Shown here: positions 34,701 through 43,981 of the stretch, one piece after another
Numbering within the stretch: position 1 is the first letter of the stretch
Layout of the letters: every line of letters starts with the position of its first letter
Origin: an uncultured Erythrobacter sp.
GTDB lineage: Bacteria > Pseudomonadota > Alphaproteobacteria > Sphingomonadales > Sphingomonadaceae
Reading direction: 5' to 3'
NCBI RefSeq assembly: GCF_947492365.1
Contig: NZ_CANLMB010000002.1
Location: 62,001 to 126,000 of the forward strand
Length of the DNA stretch: 64,000 nucleotides
Translations under genes and position numbers: made by a program
Notes under the pieces: generated by a model
Database searches by the model: none
What the model was told of the DNA's origin: nothing
What the model saw: the letters and a program-made list of their open reading frames with translations, nothing else

Positions 34701-34752
34701 CGAACTGTGCGGGCGCTGCGACAGCGTTGTCAGCGAGATAGATGCAGCATGA
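31732..34752 (+). CDS. ileS: Isoleucyl-tRNA synthetase
   Basis: A 1006-residue class Ia synthetase. HDGPPYANGDMHIGHALN contains the HIGH motif and KGRKQSKSLGN the KMSKS equivalent; a C-terminal CGRCWRLLP plus CGRCDSV gives the zinc cysteines. The N-terminal VEW, PWTIPVNQ and editing-domain strands are standard. About 60 additional residues lie in the editing (CP1) region, roughly 264-345, compared with the length usual there, including a Lys/Asp-rich stretch. It attaches Ile to tRNA-Ile in the cytoplasm. lspA overlaps its stop by 4 nt. Confidence 0.97.
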   Translation: MSDEKRDYRDTVFLPKTDFPMKAGLPAKEPGIEARWREIDLYRKLREARAGREKFILHDGPPYANGDMHIGHALNHILKDMVCRTQNLLGKDAPYVPGWDCHGLPIEWKVEEKYRKKKLDKNEVPAKEFRAECRAYAQHWVDTQREQLKRLGILGDWDNPYLTMDFQAEGTIVAELMKFVEAGNLYRGSKPIMWSPVEETALAEAEVEYEDLTDSPQIDVAFEITESAVPELVGAHAVIWTTTPWTIPVNQALAYGADVEYAHFTLIADICGGQEGKNGGEIAGMVKEASNRLHDAELPFDCKRVVIAKDLVSAFLTRLNALAARVDVSDLGADKAEFRITGEQMGQGRSAPFERIVETVKGSDLAGTKARHPMHHLGGFYATPRPFLEGDFVTTESGTGLVHMSPDHGEDDFDLCKSAGINPVFAVMDDGRYRDDWLWLGADDMGEDGKQRRRSVINKPFNAPDGPICSDLRKAGALLSASADYEHSYPHSWRSKAKVIYRCTPQWFVPMDTELDGGGSLRSRAMSEIERVRFVPEKGRNRIGSMVEGRPDWVLSRQRAWGVPITLFVRPDGTYLQDAAVNARIVEAVMAEGVDAWEEARKAEFLGPDHNPDDYEMVTDILDVWFDSGCTHSFVLESGRWPDLQWPANLYLEGSDQHRGWFQSSLLQSSATRGRAPYDEVLTHGFTMDAKGRKQSKSLGNTTDPVKMMEQTGADIIRLWALSVDFTEDHRIGDEIIKGVGDQYRRLRNTFRYLLGALDGFIGDMSDGGKIPELELYVLSLLSELDGKLRQAVNDYDFNTYTRLLVDFCNEDLSAFFFDIRKDVLYCDGADSTARNAYRTVLDLLFHALVRYAAPVLVFTAEEVWKTRYPEDDEPDENGDVGSVHLLEWPSVPAVPADRTKWEALRALRERVTEAIEPLRRDKVIRSSNEAVVTVPASAVPEGVTDEQLAELFITGTVTRGQGDEVTVTKSSDAKCGRCWRLLPDVAEDGELCGRCDSVVSEIDAA

Positions 34753-35294
34753 GCGATCTTTTCACCCGTAACCGCCTGATCGGACTTGGCTTTGCCGCTT
34801 TTCTGTTCGCCATCGATCAGTGGGTGAAGTCCTATATTGTCGGCCCGCTCAATTTGCGAGCTGTGCGCAATATCGAACTGCTACCCTTCTTCGACCTCTC
34901 CTATGTCGAGAATCGCGGCATATCACTCGGCATGCTGCAAGCGACCAATATGGAGATGCGCTGGCTGCTGGTGGGCCTCACTGCGTTGATTGCTCTTGTC
35001 GTCCTGATCTGGATGATGCGTGAGAAGTTGCTGGGAGATATCCTCGGCCTATCGATGATACTCGGCGGCGCGCTTGGCAATATCGTCGACCGCTACTCAT
35101 TTGGCTACGTCATCGACTATGCCGATTTCCATATCGGGACTTTCCGTCCCTTCCTCGTTTTCAACATTGCCGATGCTGCTATCACCATCGGTGTCGTCAT
35201 CATCCTTGCGCGTAGCTTCTTCGTGCGCGACAAGGGCGATGACACAGACACGGATGGCCAGAATGACGATAGCGCCGTCCCTGCGGAGAATTGA
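34749..35294 (+). CDS. lspA: Lipoprotein signal peptidase
   Basis: A 181-residue inner-membrane aspartic peptidase with four hydrophobic helices. The catalytic pair is visible: GGALGNIVDRY and FNIADAAI each carry one Asp. It starts at ATG 34749 within the end of ileS, the classic ileS-lspA arrangement. The C-terminus has an acidic, disordered tail (DDTDTDGQNDDS). It processes diacylglyceryl-modified prolipoproteins such as the two lipoproteins encoded next to it. Confidence 0.95.
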   Translation: MSDLFTRNRLIGLGFAAFLFAIDQWVKSYIVGPLNLRAVRNIELLPFFDLSYVENRGISLGMLQATNMEMRWLLVGLTALIALVVLIWMMREKLLGDILGLSMILGGALGNIVDRYSFGYVIDYADFHIGTFRPFLVFNIADAAITIGVVIILARSFFVRDKGDDTDTDGQNDDSAVPAEN

Positions 35295-35296
35295 AT

Positions 35297-35707
35297 ATGC
35301 GTAACCTCAAATCCGTCATCCTGCTCGCCTCCGGCTGTGCCATGCTAGCCGCTTGCGGTGGTAGCGGTATCTTCAACCGCGACCGTCCGGATGAGTTTGC
35401 GGTGCAACGTCAGGCTCCGCTGGTGGTTCCGCCCGACTTCACGCTGACCCCGCCCGCACCAGGTGCGCCGCGTCCGGCAGAAGGCACCGCGTCTGAGCAG
35501 GCGCTGGAAGCTCTGTTTGGCGGTCCGGCCCCGCGCAGCGAGATTGAAACCAGCGCGCTTGATCGTGCAGGCAGCGCGGCTCCGGGCATTCGCTCGCAAA
35601 TCGGCGATCCGGGCACCAACACTGTCGCCAAGGGTCGCGTAACGCGCGACATCATCGCCGCGCCTGAGGGTGACGGACCAAACGCGCAGACGTTGATTCC
35701 TTCTTGA
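35297..35707 (+). CDS. DUF3035 lipoprotein (BamF-type)
   Basis: A 136-residue secreted lipoprotein. I prefer ATG 35297, eight nt after GGAG, over a TTG at 35291. The N-terminal helix ends in a lipobox with Cys (MLAAC, then GGSGIF). The mature part is Pro/Ala-rich, with PDEFAV, PPDFTLTPP and a short conserved C-terminal region. DUF3035 proteins occur as extra subunits (BamF) of the outer-membrane assembly machinery in alphaproteobacteria. The gene lies directly after lspA, the enzyme that processes such lipoproteins. Confidence 0.85.
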   Translation: MRNLKSVILLASGCAMLAACGGSGIFNRDRPDEFAVQRQAPLVVPPDFTLTPPAPGAPRPAEGTASEQALEALFGGPAPRSEIETSALDRAGSAAPGIRSQIGDPGTNTVAKGRVTRDIIAAPEGDGPNAQTLIPS

Positions 35708-35712
35708 TTTGT

Positions 35713-35788
35713 GTGCGCCCCTCCGGGCGCACTCCTCGGCGCTGTTCCTCCGCTGCGCTACGGGCACCTGCGGACGCGCAGTCGCGCT
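35713..35788 (+). repeat. Intergenic repeat element R3
   Basis: Between the convergent BamF-like and CBS-protein genes lies a third member of the repeat family. It begins with a hairpin, GTGCGCCC-CTCC-GGGCGCAC (35713-35732), then TCCTCGGCGCTGTTCCT, GCTACGGGCACCTGCGG and CGCGCAGTCGCGCT, which match R1 almost base for base. The 48-nt block of R1 and R2 is absent. A T-run does not follow the hairpin, so Rho-independent termination is unsure, but its location between convergent stops matches R1. Confidence 0.75.
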
Positions 35789-35827
35789 TGTGGTCGCTAC
35801 GCGACCGTATGCAACGCCAGACGGGGG

Positions 35828-37141
35828 CTAGTCTTCGGCTGGCTCTTCTTCGAGCTTTCGGACGAGAATCTTGTCGATCCGGCGATTGTCCATGTCCGCG
35901 ATCATGAATTCCCAGCCTTGATCGGTGAAGCTCTCGCCTTCGAGCGGGAGCTTTTTCATGACTGACAGCGCATAACCCGCCGCTGTGCCGAATTCGCGGT
36001 CCTCGCCATATTCGAGGCCCAGCCTGTCCGCGAGACCGTCTGCCGAGAGCGCGCCTGACACCAGCAGGCTTCCGTCGCTGCAATCGATAATCTGAGGCGA
36101 ATCGCCCTGATCCTGATCGCTGGCGAAATTGCCCGCGATGGCCGTGAGCAAGTCGACCGGAGTGACGACCCCTTCGAAGTGGCCATATTCGTCATGCACC
36201 ACCGCCATCGCGATATCGGCCGATTGCAGCACGCGCAGAGCGTCCATTGCGTCAAGCTGGTCTGGTACGACCTCGGCCTTGCGCATCATCGCGCGGATCG
36301 AAACCGCCTCGCCCGCGACCAATGCAGCAAGCACTTCGCGCACTTTGACGATGCCGAGAATTGCATCGGGAGAACCTTCGGCCACCGGCAAAAGCGAGTG
36401 GGGACTGCCCTCGATCGCGGCTTTGATCTGCGCCTCGTCTGCATCGGCGTCGATCCAATCGAGTTCGGTGCGCGGGGTCATCATCTCGCGCACCGGCCGC
36501 TCTGCCAGACGGACAACGCCGGTCAGGATCTGATGCTGGTCATGCTCGATCACACCCGACCGGGTCGCATCGGCGAAGATCATCTGTAATTCCTGCGCGG
36601 TAAGCGAGGCCTGACCCTTCTGACGGATGCCGAACAGTGCAATGATAAGTGCGGAAGATTTGTCGAGTACCCAGACGAGCGGCGCAGCAACGCGCGCCAG
36701 CACGTCCATCGGACGAGCCATCACCAGCGAGATCGGCACCGCTGTTCGCAAAGCAAGCTGCTTGGGCACAAGTTCGCCAATAACCAGGCTGAAATACGTG
36801 GTGAGCGCGATAACCACGGCAAAACCCGCCTCATCTGCAACCTCGATTGGCACTCCCAACAAGACCAAACGTTCACCAACCGGCCCACCAAGGCTAGCTC
36901 CCGAATAGGCGCCGGCAATGATGCCGATCAGAGTGATCCCGATCTGGACCGTAGAGAGAAATTTGCCGGGCTCCGCCGCAAGCCGCAGTGCGATCTTCGC
37001 TGCCTTGGAACCGCTTTCGCGGTGCGCCTTGAGCGAACTGGTCTTGGCCGAAACAATCGCAAGCTCGGACATGGCGAAGACGCCATTGAGCACGATCAGG
37101 CAGGCTATGATAAAAAGGTCGGGCCAGGGAAAAGGTGTCAC
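35828..37141 (-). CDS. CNNM/CorC-type hemolysin-family membrane protein with CBS pair
   Basis: About 437 residues. N-terminal DUF21/CNNM domain with three to four hydrophobic helices (LFIIACLIVLNGVFAMSELA at the start), followed by two CBS domains (with PVAEGSPDAILGIV and VVHDEYGHFEGVVTPVDLL) and a C-terminal CorC/HlyC domain. These proteins act in Mg/Co efflux or in heavy-metal tolerance in the inner membrane. The start is GTG 37141 or TTG 37147; neither has a good ribosome site. The gene is divergent from the OmpA-like gene with a 190-nt gap. Confidence 0.88.
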   Translation of the reverse strand: MTPFPWPDLFIIACLIVLNGVFAMSELAIVSAKTSSLKAHRESGSKAAKIALRLAAEPGKFLSTVQIGITLIGIIAGAYSGASLGGPVGERLVLLGVPIEVADEAGFAVVIALTTYFSLVIGELVPKQLALRTAVPISLVMARPMDVLARVAAPLVWVLDKSSALIIALFGIRQKGQASLTAQELQMIFADATRSGVIEHDQHQILTGVVRLAERPVREMMTPRTELDWIDADADEAQIKAAIEGSPHSLLPVAEGSPDAILGIVKVREVLAALVAGEAVSIRAMMRKAEVVPDQLDAMDALRVLQSADIAMAVVHDEYGHFEGVVTPVDLLTAIAGNFASDQDQGDSPQIIDCSDGSLLVSGALSADGLADRLGLEYGEDREFGTAAGYALSVMKKLPLEGESFTDQGWEFMIADMDNRRIDKILVRKLEEEPAED

Positions 37142-37336
37142 GCCCAACGCGCTAGCACAATTGGCGCCGCTTGCCAGCTATCGTGCTTTGGGTTTTGCTA
37201 CGCGGCTCTGCTACGTTACACAAAGTTACCGATCATTCATCGCGCCGCAAATGGCCATGGTTCAGGGGGGTTCGGAACCCAAGCCGATTTTGTCGCTTGG
37301 TAAGATGTGAAAAAATTCCAATCGGAGGAAACAATA

Positions 37337-38032
37337 ATGAAAACATCACGCATTCTTCTCTCGGGTACCGCTGCTCTCGCCATGCTTGGCACCAGCGCCT
37401 GCGTCACCGACCCCAATACCGGCGAACGCAAGGTATCGCGCACGGCAATCGGTGCGGGACTTGGCGGTACGCTTGGCTATCTGCTCGGCGGCGCGATCGG
37501 CGGTAACACCGCACGCATTATCGGCGCAGGGATCGGCGGTTCAGCTGGCGCAGTCGTCGGCAAGCAATTTGATGACCAGATCCGCGAGCTTGACGAAGAG
37601 CTCGAGGGAACTGGCGTTGATGTCGAGGAAGTGGGCGATCAGGACGCGATCCTTGTGCGCCTGCCTGACGGAGTGACATTTGCGCGCGGATCAGCCGACA
37701 TCAATCCCGGCTTCTACGAATCGCTCAATTCTGTTGCCGACAGCCTGATCCGCTATCCCAACAGCCTGATCGACGTCTACGGCTTTACCGATACAACCGG
37801 CTCGGACGCTCTCAATCAGCGTCTGTCAGAGCAGCGGGCGCGGTCCGTTGCTGACTATCTCGCGGCGCGCGGTGTAGCGCGGGCGCGTCTCGAAACGCGT
37901 GGCTATGGCGAAAGCTATGACTACCTGCGGGTCAAGACCGCCGACGGTGTGGACGAGCCGCTGAACCGCCGGGTCGAAATCAAGATTATTCCGATCAGTC
38001 AGGACGACGTAAACGCTGCGCGCGCTCAATAA
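37337..38032 (+). CDS. OmpA-family lipoprotein with glycine-zipper segment
   Basis: A 231-residue envelope protein starting at ATG 37337 after GGAGG. The signal peptide ends near Cys (TSAC). Residues about 42-76 are a glycine-zipper segment (GAGLGGTLGYLLGGAIGG), typical of YiaD-type proteins. The C-terminal OmpA/peptidoglycan domain contains DVYGFTDTTGSDALNQRLSEQRARSV and the RGYGE and NRRVEIKI motifs. It should tether outer membrane or inner membrane to murein. A hairpin terminator follows the stop. Confidence 0.92.
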   Translation: MKTSRILLSGTAALAMLGTSACVTDPNTGERKVSRTAIGAGLGGTLGYLLGGAIGGNTARIIGAGIGGSAGAVVGKQFDDQIRELDEELEGTGVDVEEVGDQDAILVRLPDGVTFARGSADINPGFYESLNSVADSLIRYPNSLIDVYGFTDTTGSDALNQRLSEQRARSVADYLAARGVARARLETRGYGESYDYLRVKTADGVDEPLNRRVEIKIIPISQDDVNAARAQ

Positions 38033-38058
38033 CGGGAATTTGAGACCTGAAATGGAGA

Positions 38059-38085
38059 GGGCGGTCCCTTGCGGGCCGCCCTTTT
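38059..38085 (+). terminator. Rho-independent terminator after the OmpA-like gene
   Basis: GGGCGG-T-CCC / GGG-CCGCCC with loop TTGC (38059-38081) forms a nine-pair stem with one bulged T, followed by TTTT. It lies 26 nt after the OmpA-like stop. It is read in the + direction and touches the 3' end of the convergent cysQ-type gene. Confidence 0.8.
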
Positions 38086-38870
38086 CATTTGTTGAGCTTG
38101 AGCCGCTCCGCCCGCTCTGCCAGCCGGGCCACCGCGGCGCCGTGAATTTGCGGAGAGGTCACCAGCACGCCGAAATCGCGCGGATCGTGCTTGTTGTAAG
38201 CGAGCGGATTGCCGAAGGCGTCGGAGACTTCTGCGCCAGCCTCGCGCGCTATCAGCGTGGCGGCGGCGATATCCCATTCAAAGCCCCAACGCAGAGTCGC
38301 AACAAGGTCTGCTCGATTATCGGCCACCATCGCGATTCGCAGCGCGATCGAGTTGGGTTTTTCTACCACGACGAGGTCCGAATCAGCGTCGGGCAGCTGG
38401 TCAACCGGCACCCTCGCTCCTGAAAATTCTTGGCGCGAACTGGCGGCCAGCTTGCGGTCATTGAGCGTCGAGCCTTTTCCCGCAACCGAGAACCACTCTT
38501 CGTCGCGCGCTGGCGCTGAAAGCATGCCGATCAAGGGTCGCCCGCCGCTGATGAGTGCGACCGAAACCGCCCAGCCTTTGCGCCCGCGCACAAAGTCGCG
38601 CGTTCCGTCGATAGGGTCGACCAGCCAGATCAGGTCGCTCTTGGTGCGCTCCTTGTCATCGGCGGTTTCTTCGGAAAGCCATGCGGCGGCGGGCAGCAAG
38701 CGGCCCAGCTCGCGCTTCAAGAACACGTCGACAGCAAGATCAGCCTCGCTAACGGGGTTGCCGGGCGTCTTGTCCCAGCTTTCCAGCGCGTGGCCATCAC
38801 CCGGCCAACGCGCATGGGCAATTCGTCCGGCTTCGCGAACGATCTCTTGAAAGCGGTCCTGATCTATCAT
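38085..38870 (-). CDS. 3'(2'),5'-bisphosphate nucleotidase / inositol monophosphatase family (CysQ-like)
   Basis: A 261-residue Mg-dependent phosphatase. LSEETADD provides the first metal acids, VDPIDGTRDFVRG is the central metal motif, and WDIAAATLIAREAGAE the C-terminal motif. The layout matches CysQ/IMPase-type enzymes that remove the 3' phosphate from PAP or dephosphorylate inositol phosphates. Its precise substrate is not settled by sequence. It is convergent with the OmpA-like gene, and divergent from sucC with a 127-nt gap. Confidence 0.85.
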   Translation of the reverse strand: MIDQDRFQEIVREAGRIAHARWPGDGHALESWDKTPGNPVSEADLAVDVFLKRELGRLLPAAAWLSEETADDKERTKSDLIWLVDPIDGTRDFVRGRKGWAVSVALISGGRPLIGMLSAPARDEEWFSVAGKGSTLNDRKLAASSRQEFSGARVPVDQLPDADSDLVVVEKPNSIALRIAMVADNRADLVATLRWGFEWDIAAATLIAREAGAEVSDAFGNPLAYNKHDPRDFGVLVTSPQIHGAAVARLAERAERLKLNK

Positions 38871-38997
38871 TTTTGTGCAATCCTGCGATGCATCCCCCTG
38901 TAGCGAGTTTCGACACTTTTCAAGTGCGCCGATCCGTGCTTAGGCCCGCTGCGAACACTTCTCCCCCTAGATTGCACGCACAAGGGATCACGCTGAC

Positions 38998-40208
<1,211 letters not shown>

Positions 40209-40212
<4 letters not shown>

Positions 40213-41108
40213 CGCGTCGGAAGTGGTTCTGGACGCAACGGCTGGTCGTTCTCATTCATGAATGTCAGCCAGTTGCCCCAGATCACATGTGATCGCTGGT
40301 CGTTTAGTGCAATCTGGCAGCCCACCACGTGGGCAGTTCCTGCAGTCCCTCCGTCTGACCAGTTCTCCAAAACGGCAGCGCATTCGCTTGATGCATAGGC
40401 TTCAAAGTCGATCTCGCTTTGCCTGATGGCTGAGGTAATTGCAGGATATTCTGAATAGCGTTCCAGCGCCGCTGCCAAGTAGTCAGCTCTCCGTGCCGCT
40501 GATTGCTCGAATCGCTCTTCTGCGCATTCATTGACAGTTTGATCGTCTGTGCAAATGCTCGTGCTCGGGTAGTGCGACTGCATCTTGGCGAACTCAAAAA
40601 GCAGCTCACTTCCCGAGCTCATCCTTACGGCTGCGACCAGCCCTTTGCCCGGAGCTTCGGGGTCAGCGCAGCGCAGTGTCAGCGCGTGGAAATACGCGGC
40701 GCACTGTTCAATCGCGACCAGGCGGAAGGTGAGCATGCCGTCCTTTTCTTCCCAGCCCGTAAGGTCAGCGTTGAAGTGCTTGAGCCGCAGGACGAGCGTG
40801 CCGTCCTCTTCCATCAGATAGAGGTGCTCGGTGAACTGGATTTCGCCTTCAGCGGTTTGCTGAACGAACGTGCCAACCATTGTCGGCCCGGTTGGCGGAA
40901 GCCAGCTTTCCATCGCGGGAGCGCCGCCAATTCCCTCGCCTGACCACTGGCCGACCAACCAGTCCATCTGTTCGAGCGTCGCCGGGGGCGATTCGAATCC
41001 TTCCGCGCCAAGCACAGTCTCGGACCGCTCTTCCAGCGCCATTGCCGGTGCACAAAGCCCGTAAACGCTCATCACCAGAACTGCATACAAAGCGGATCGC
41101 TGCATCAT
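40209..41108 (-). CDS. Exported DUF6265 / LprI-like (DUF1311) two-domain protein
   Basis: About 299 residues with a signal peptide ending near PAMALEE. The first half has a DUF6265-type calycin-like domain: [25 protein letters not shown] and [16 protein letters not shown]. The second half has the lysozyme-inhibitor-LprI (DUF1311) pattern of Cys and acidic/Ala helices: [15 protein letters not shown], then a Cys-containing pair in [11 protein letters not shown]. Start ATG 41108 or the second ATG 41105 are equally possible, both after GGGAG. Function is unknown; an envelope inhibitor of host or competitor muramidases is a hypothesis. Confidence 0.68.
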
Positions 41109-41198
41109 CACTCTCCCTTGTACTAAAGATGATGGACGAGACCGCCCGATCTTGGCAAGGCAACGCTTGGAATATGGATAGGAAGCGGTCGGCCGAAC

Positions 41199-41216
41199 TT
41201 GACGTTTACGTAAACG
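41199..41216 (+). promoter_or_regulatory. Putative promoter/operator of etfBA with 14-bp palindrome
   Basis: TTGACG (41199-41204) overlaps a perfect 14-bp palindrome CGTTTACGTAAACG (41203-41216), 44 nt before the etfB ATG. Palindromes of this type (TTTACGTAAA core) are known operators of acyl-CoA- and branched-chain-responsive regulators such as LiuR and the FadR/PsrA groups, whose regulons often include etfBA. The regulator gene is not in the window. Confidence 0.55.
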
Positions 41217-41260
41217 CTAGTTAGGTGGGCCGCCATGAGTTACGACAGGAAGGAAGCCGC

Positions 41261-42007
41261 ATGAAAATCCTCGTCCCCGTCAAGCGGGTGATCGACTACA
41301 ACGTCAAGCCGCGCGTCAAAGCCGACGGCACCGGCGTCGATCTTGCCAATGTCAAAATGAGCATGAACCCGTTTGACGAGATTGCGGTCGAAGAAGCGAT
41401 CCGTATCAAGGAAGCGGGCAAAGCCGAAGAGATCATCGCCGTCTCGGTCGGCCCGGCAAAGGCGCAGGAAACCCTGCGCACCGCACTCGCCATGGGCGCC
41501 GACCGCGCGATCCTTGTCGAAAGTGACGAAGAGGTCGAGCCGCTGGCCGTAGCCAAGATCCTCAAGGCGATTGCCGATGAGGAACAGCCCGGTCTCGTCC
41601 TGCTCGGCAAGCAGTCGATCAGCGACGATAGCAACCAGACCGGCCAGATGCTCGCTGCTCTGATGGGCCGTCCGCAAGGCACCTTTGCCAATACGGTCGA
41701 AGTTGATGGCGATGCGATCATCGTCAAGCGCGAGATTGATGGCGGTCTTGAAACGGTCAAGCTTACCATACCGGCCATCGTCACCACTGACCTGCGCCTT
41801 AACGAGCCGCGCTACGCTTCGCTGCCCAACATCATGAAGGCGAAGAAGAAGCCGCTCGACACAAAGACGCCTGCGGATTTCGGTGTCGATATCGCCCCGC
41901 GCCTCACCACCACCAATGTTAGCGAGCCGCCGGTTCGTCAGGCCGGTGAAAAGGTCGAGGATGTCGCCGCGCTCGTCGCCAAGATCAAGGATCTGGGGAT
42001 CGCGTAA
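41261..42007 (+). CDS. etfB: Electron transfer flavoprotein beta subunit
   Basis: A 248-residue protein starting at ATG 41261 after [39 protein letters not shown] and the AMP-binding region ([23 protein letters not shown]) are diagnostic. With EtfA it accepts electrons from acyl-CoA dehydrogenases, such as the two in this window, and passes them to ETF-ubiquinone oxidoreductase. etfA follows 29 nt downstream. Confidence 0.97.
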   Translation: MKILVPVKRVIDYNVKPRVKADGTGVDLANVKMSMNPFDEIAVEEAIRIKEAGKAEEIIAVSVGPAKAQETLRTALAMGADRAILVESDEEVEPLAVAKILKAIADEEQPGLVLLGKQSISDDSNQTGQMLAALMGRPQGTFANTVEVDGDAIIVKREIDGGLETVKLTIPAIVTTDLRLNEPRYASLPNIMKAKKKPLDTKTPADFGVDIAPRLTTTNVSEPPVRQAGEKVEDVAALVAKIKDLGIA

Positions 42008-42036
42008 GCGGCCCGGCAGGATAAGGAACAACTCAC

Positions 42037-42969
42037 ATGAACACTCTGGTTCTGGTCGAACACGACAACAACACACTCGGCGATGCAACTCTTGCGGTGG
42101 TCACTGCTGCGGGCAAGCTGGGTGACGTCACGGCGCTGGTCGTGGGTCACAATTGCGGCGCGGTTGCGGACGCCGCCGCCAAGATCGCAGGCGTCTCCAA
42201 AGTGCTGAAAGCGGACGATGCCGCTTATGCCGAAGGTCTCGCTGAAAACGTCGCACCGCTGGTTGCTGGCCTGATGGACAGCCACGATGCGCTGCTCGCA
42301 CCGGCGACCACTTCGGGCAAGAACATCGCGCCGCGCGTTGCTGCGCTGCTCGACGTAATGCAGATTTCCGACATTCTCTCGGTAGAGGGTCCCAAGACCT
42401 TCACCCGTCCGATCTATGCCGGCAATGCCATTGCGACGGTCGAATCTTCCGATCCCAAGCTCGTAATCACCGTACGCGGCACCGCATTTGAAAAGGCGGC
42501 GACTGAAGGCGGCTCGGCAGCAATCGAAGACGCAAGCGGTCCGGGCGATGCGGGCCTCTCCAGCTTCGTCAGCCGCGAAGTCGCCGATGGCGGCGACCGC
42601 CCCGAACTGACCGCTGCAAAGATCATCGTTTCGGGTGGCCGCGCGCTGAAAGACGCAGAGACATTCGAGCAATATATCAACCCGCTCGCTGACAAGCTCG
42701 GCGCAGCAATCGGCGCATCGCGCGCTGCGGTTGATGCAGGCTATGTGCCGAACGACTATCAGGTCGGTCAGACCGGCAAGATTGTTGCACCGGAAGTCTA
42801 TATCGCAATCGGCATCTCCGGCGCGATCCAGCACCTTGCGGGCATGAAAGACTCCAAAGTCATCATCGCGATCAACAAGGACGAGGATGCGCCGATCTTC
42901 CAGGTCGCCGATATCGGCCTAGTCGCGGACCTCTTCAACGCCGTTCCGGAACTGACCGGGGCGCTGTAG
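42037..42969 (+). CDS. etfA: Electron transfer flavoprotein alpha subunit
   Basis: A 310-residue subunit. [18 protein letters not shown] is the beginning, and the FAD-binding C-terminal block [50 protein letters not shown] is fully conserved. The last part ([22 protein letters not shown]) is standard. It binds FAD and transfers electrons from acyl-CoA dehydrogenases to the quinone pool. A strong hairpin terminator lies 31 nt after the stop. Confidence 0.97.
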   Translation: MNTLVLVEHDNNTLGDATLAVVTAAGKLGDVTALVVGHNCGAVADAAAKIAGVSKVLKADDAAYAEGLAENVAPLVAGLMDSHDALLAPATTSGKNIAPRVAALLDVMQISDILSVEGPKTFTRPIYAGNAIATVESSDPKLVITVRGTAFEKAATEGGSAAIEDASGPGDAGLSSFVSREVADGGDRPELTAAKIIVSGGRALKDAETFEQYINPLADKLGAAIGASRAAVDAGYVPNDYQVGQTGKIVAPEVYIAIGISGAIQHLAGMKDSKVIIAINKDEDAPIFQVADIGLVADLFNAVPELTGAL

Positions 42970-43000
42970 CACCCTTTCGAAAAACTCAAGCTTGTCAAAG

Positions 43001-43037
43001 ACCTCCGCCGCGCTAACCTGCGCAGCGGAGGTTTTTT
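43001..43037 (+). terminator. Strong terminator of etfA whose 3' arm holds the next ribosome site
   Basis: ACCTCCGC (43001-43008) pairs with GCGGAGGT (43025-43032), with an inner GCGC/GCGC extension around loop TAACCT and one C-A mismatch, then six T (43032-43037). The 3' arm contains GGAGG, seven nt before ATG 43039 of the next gene. In read-through RNA the site would be hidden in the hairpin. The downstream gene therefore probably has its own promoter inside this short region or low translation. Confidence 0.85.
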
Positions 43038-43038
43038 G

Positions 43039-43947
43039 ATGCGCAGAACAATTTACCCCGCCTTGCTCGCCGCTGCTTTAGTCGCAGCTCCGGCAGCAGC
43101 AGATGAAGGCGATTACCCCAACGACCTTGCGGCAAACGATGATGCAATCGTGCTTCAGCCAATCTCGCCGTGGAACATTGATTTTGGGGAAAATCGCTGC
43201 AGGCTCACACGGGTCTTTGGCTCGGCTGAGGACCAGCATCTGCTCTATTTTGAGCAAGCCGCGCCGGGTAGCAACTTCGGCATGACCCTTGCCGGTTCGC
43301 AAGTCCGGCCGTTCACCAATGCCCGGCGCCTCTACATCGGAATGGAGCGCGATGAAACGATGCGGCTGCGTGAACGGTTCGCGCGCGGCGACGTCGCCGG
43401 GGTTGGCCCTGCCGTGATCCTGACCAGCATTGGAATCAGCAGCGGGGGGCCAGAAGATACACCACAAGACGCACTCCGATCTGCCGGAATCGATCTTGCC
43501 GAAGCGGAAACTGCCGACCGAATTGTGCTCCAACGGTCAGGCAGAGTGCTGTCGTTCGAAACCGGCAATATGATGCCACCGTTCCAGGCGCTTAACACAT
43601 GCACCAAGGATTTGCTCCGCGATTGGGGCCTCGATCCGGAGCAACACGCCGCCTATTATCCTCCTCGTTGGAGCAATCAGCGCACGCTCGCTCGGCGATT
43701 GCAGCAGCAATATCCAAGCGATGCTCTACGCGCAGGAGAGCAAGGGATCTTCCGCCTAAGGGTCATCGTGGAAGCCGACGGCACAGTGTCCGACTGCCAT
43801 TTGGAGGAGTCGACCGAGATGGACCGGCTTGAATCGCCAGCCTGCCGTGAAATGCGCCGCGCACGCTTCGAACCAGCGAGAGATGTCGAGGGCAATCCAA
43901 TGCGGTCATTCTACGCCACCACCATCAGCTATTCGCTAGGCGGTTAG
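43039..43947 (+). CDS. Exported protein with TonB-like C-terminal domain (copy 1)
   Basis: A 302-residue secreted protein starting at ATG 43039. The signal peptide is [17 protein letters not shown]. Then comes a domain of unknown fold ([31 protein letters not shown]), conserved with the next gene. The C-terminal region has a TonB-C/energy-transducer pattern: [20 protein letters not shown], then [14 protein letters not shown]. The two proteins are tandem paralogs with similar layout. Function unknown; periplasmic binding of murein or transport partners is conceivable. Confidence 0.78.
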   Translation: MRRTIYPALLAAALVAAPAAADEGDYPNDLAANDDAIVLQPISPWNIDFGENRCRLTRVFGSAEDQHLLYFEQAAPGSNFGMTLAGSQVRPFTNARRLYIGMERDETMRLRERFARGDVAGVGPAVILTSIGISSGGPEDTPQDALRSAGIDLAEAETADRIVLQRSGRVLSFETGNMMPPFQALNTCTKDLLRDWGLDPEQHAAYYPPRWSNQRTLARRLQQQYPSDALRAGEQGIFRLRVIVEADGTVSDCHLEESTEMDRLESPACREMRRARFEPARDVEGNPMRSFYATTISYSLGG

Positions 43948-43981
43948 AGAACTGACTGTGTATTTCAGAAGCAAAAATCTT

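Noticed and set aside
35713-35732. Hairpin taken as a classical Rho-independent terminator
   Set aside because: The stem is perfect but no T-run follows in either direction, so I list it only as part of the repeat element.
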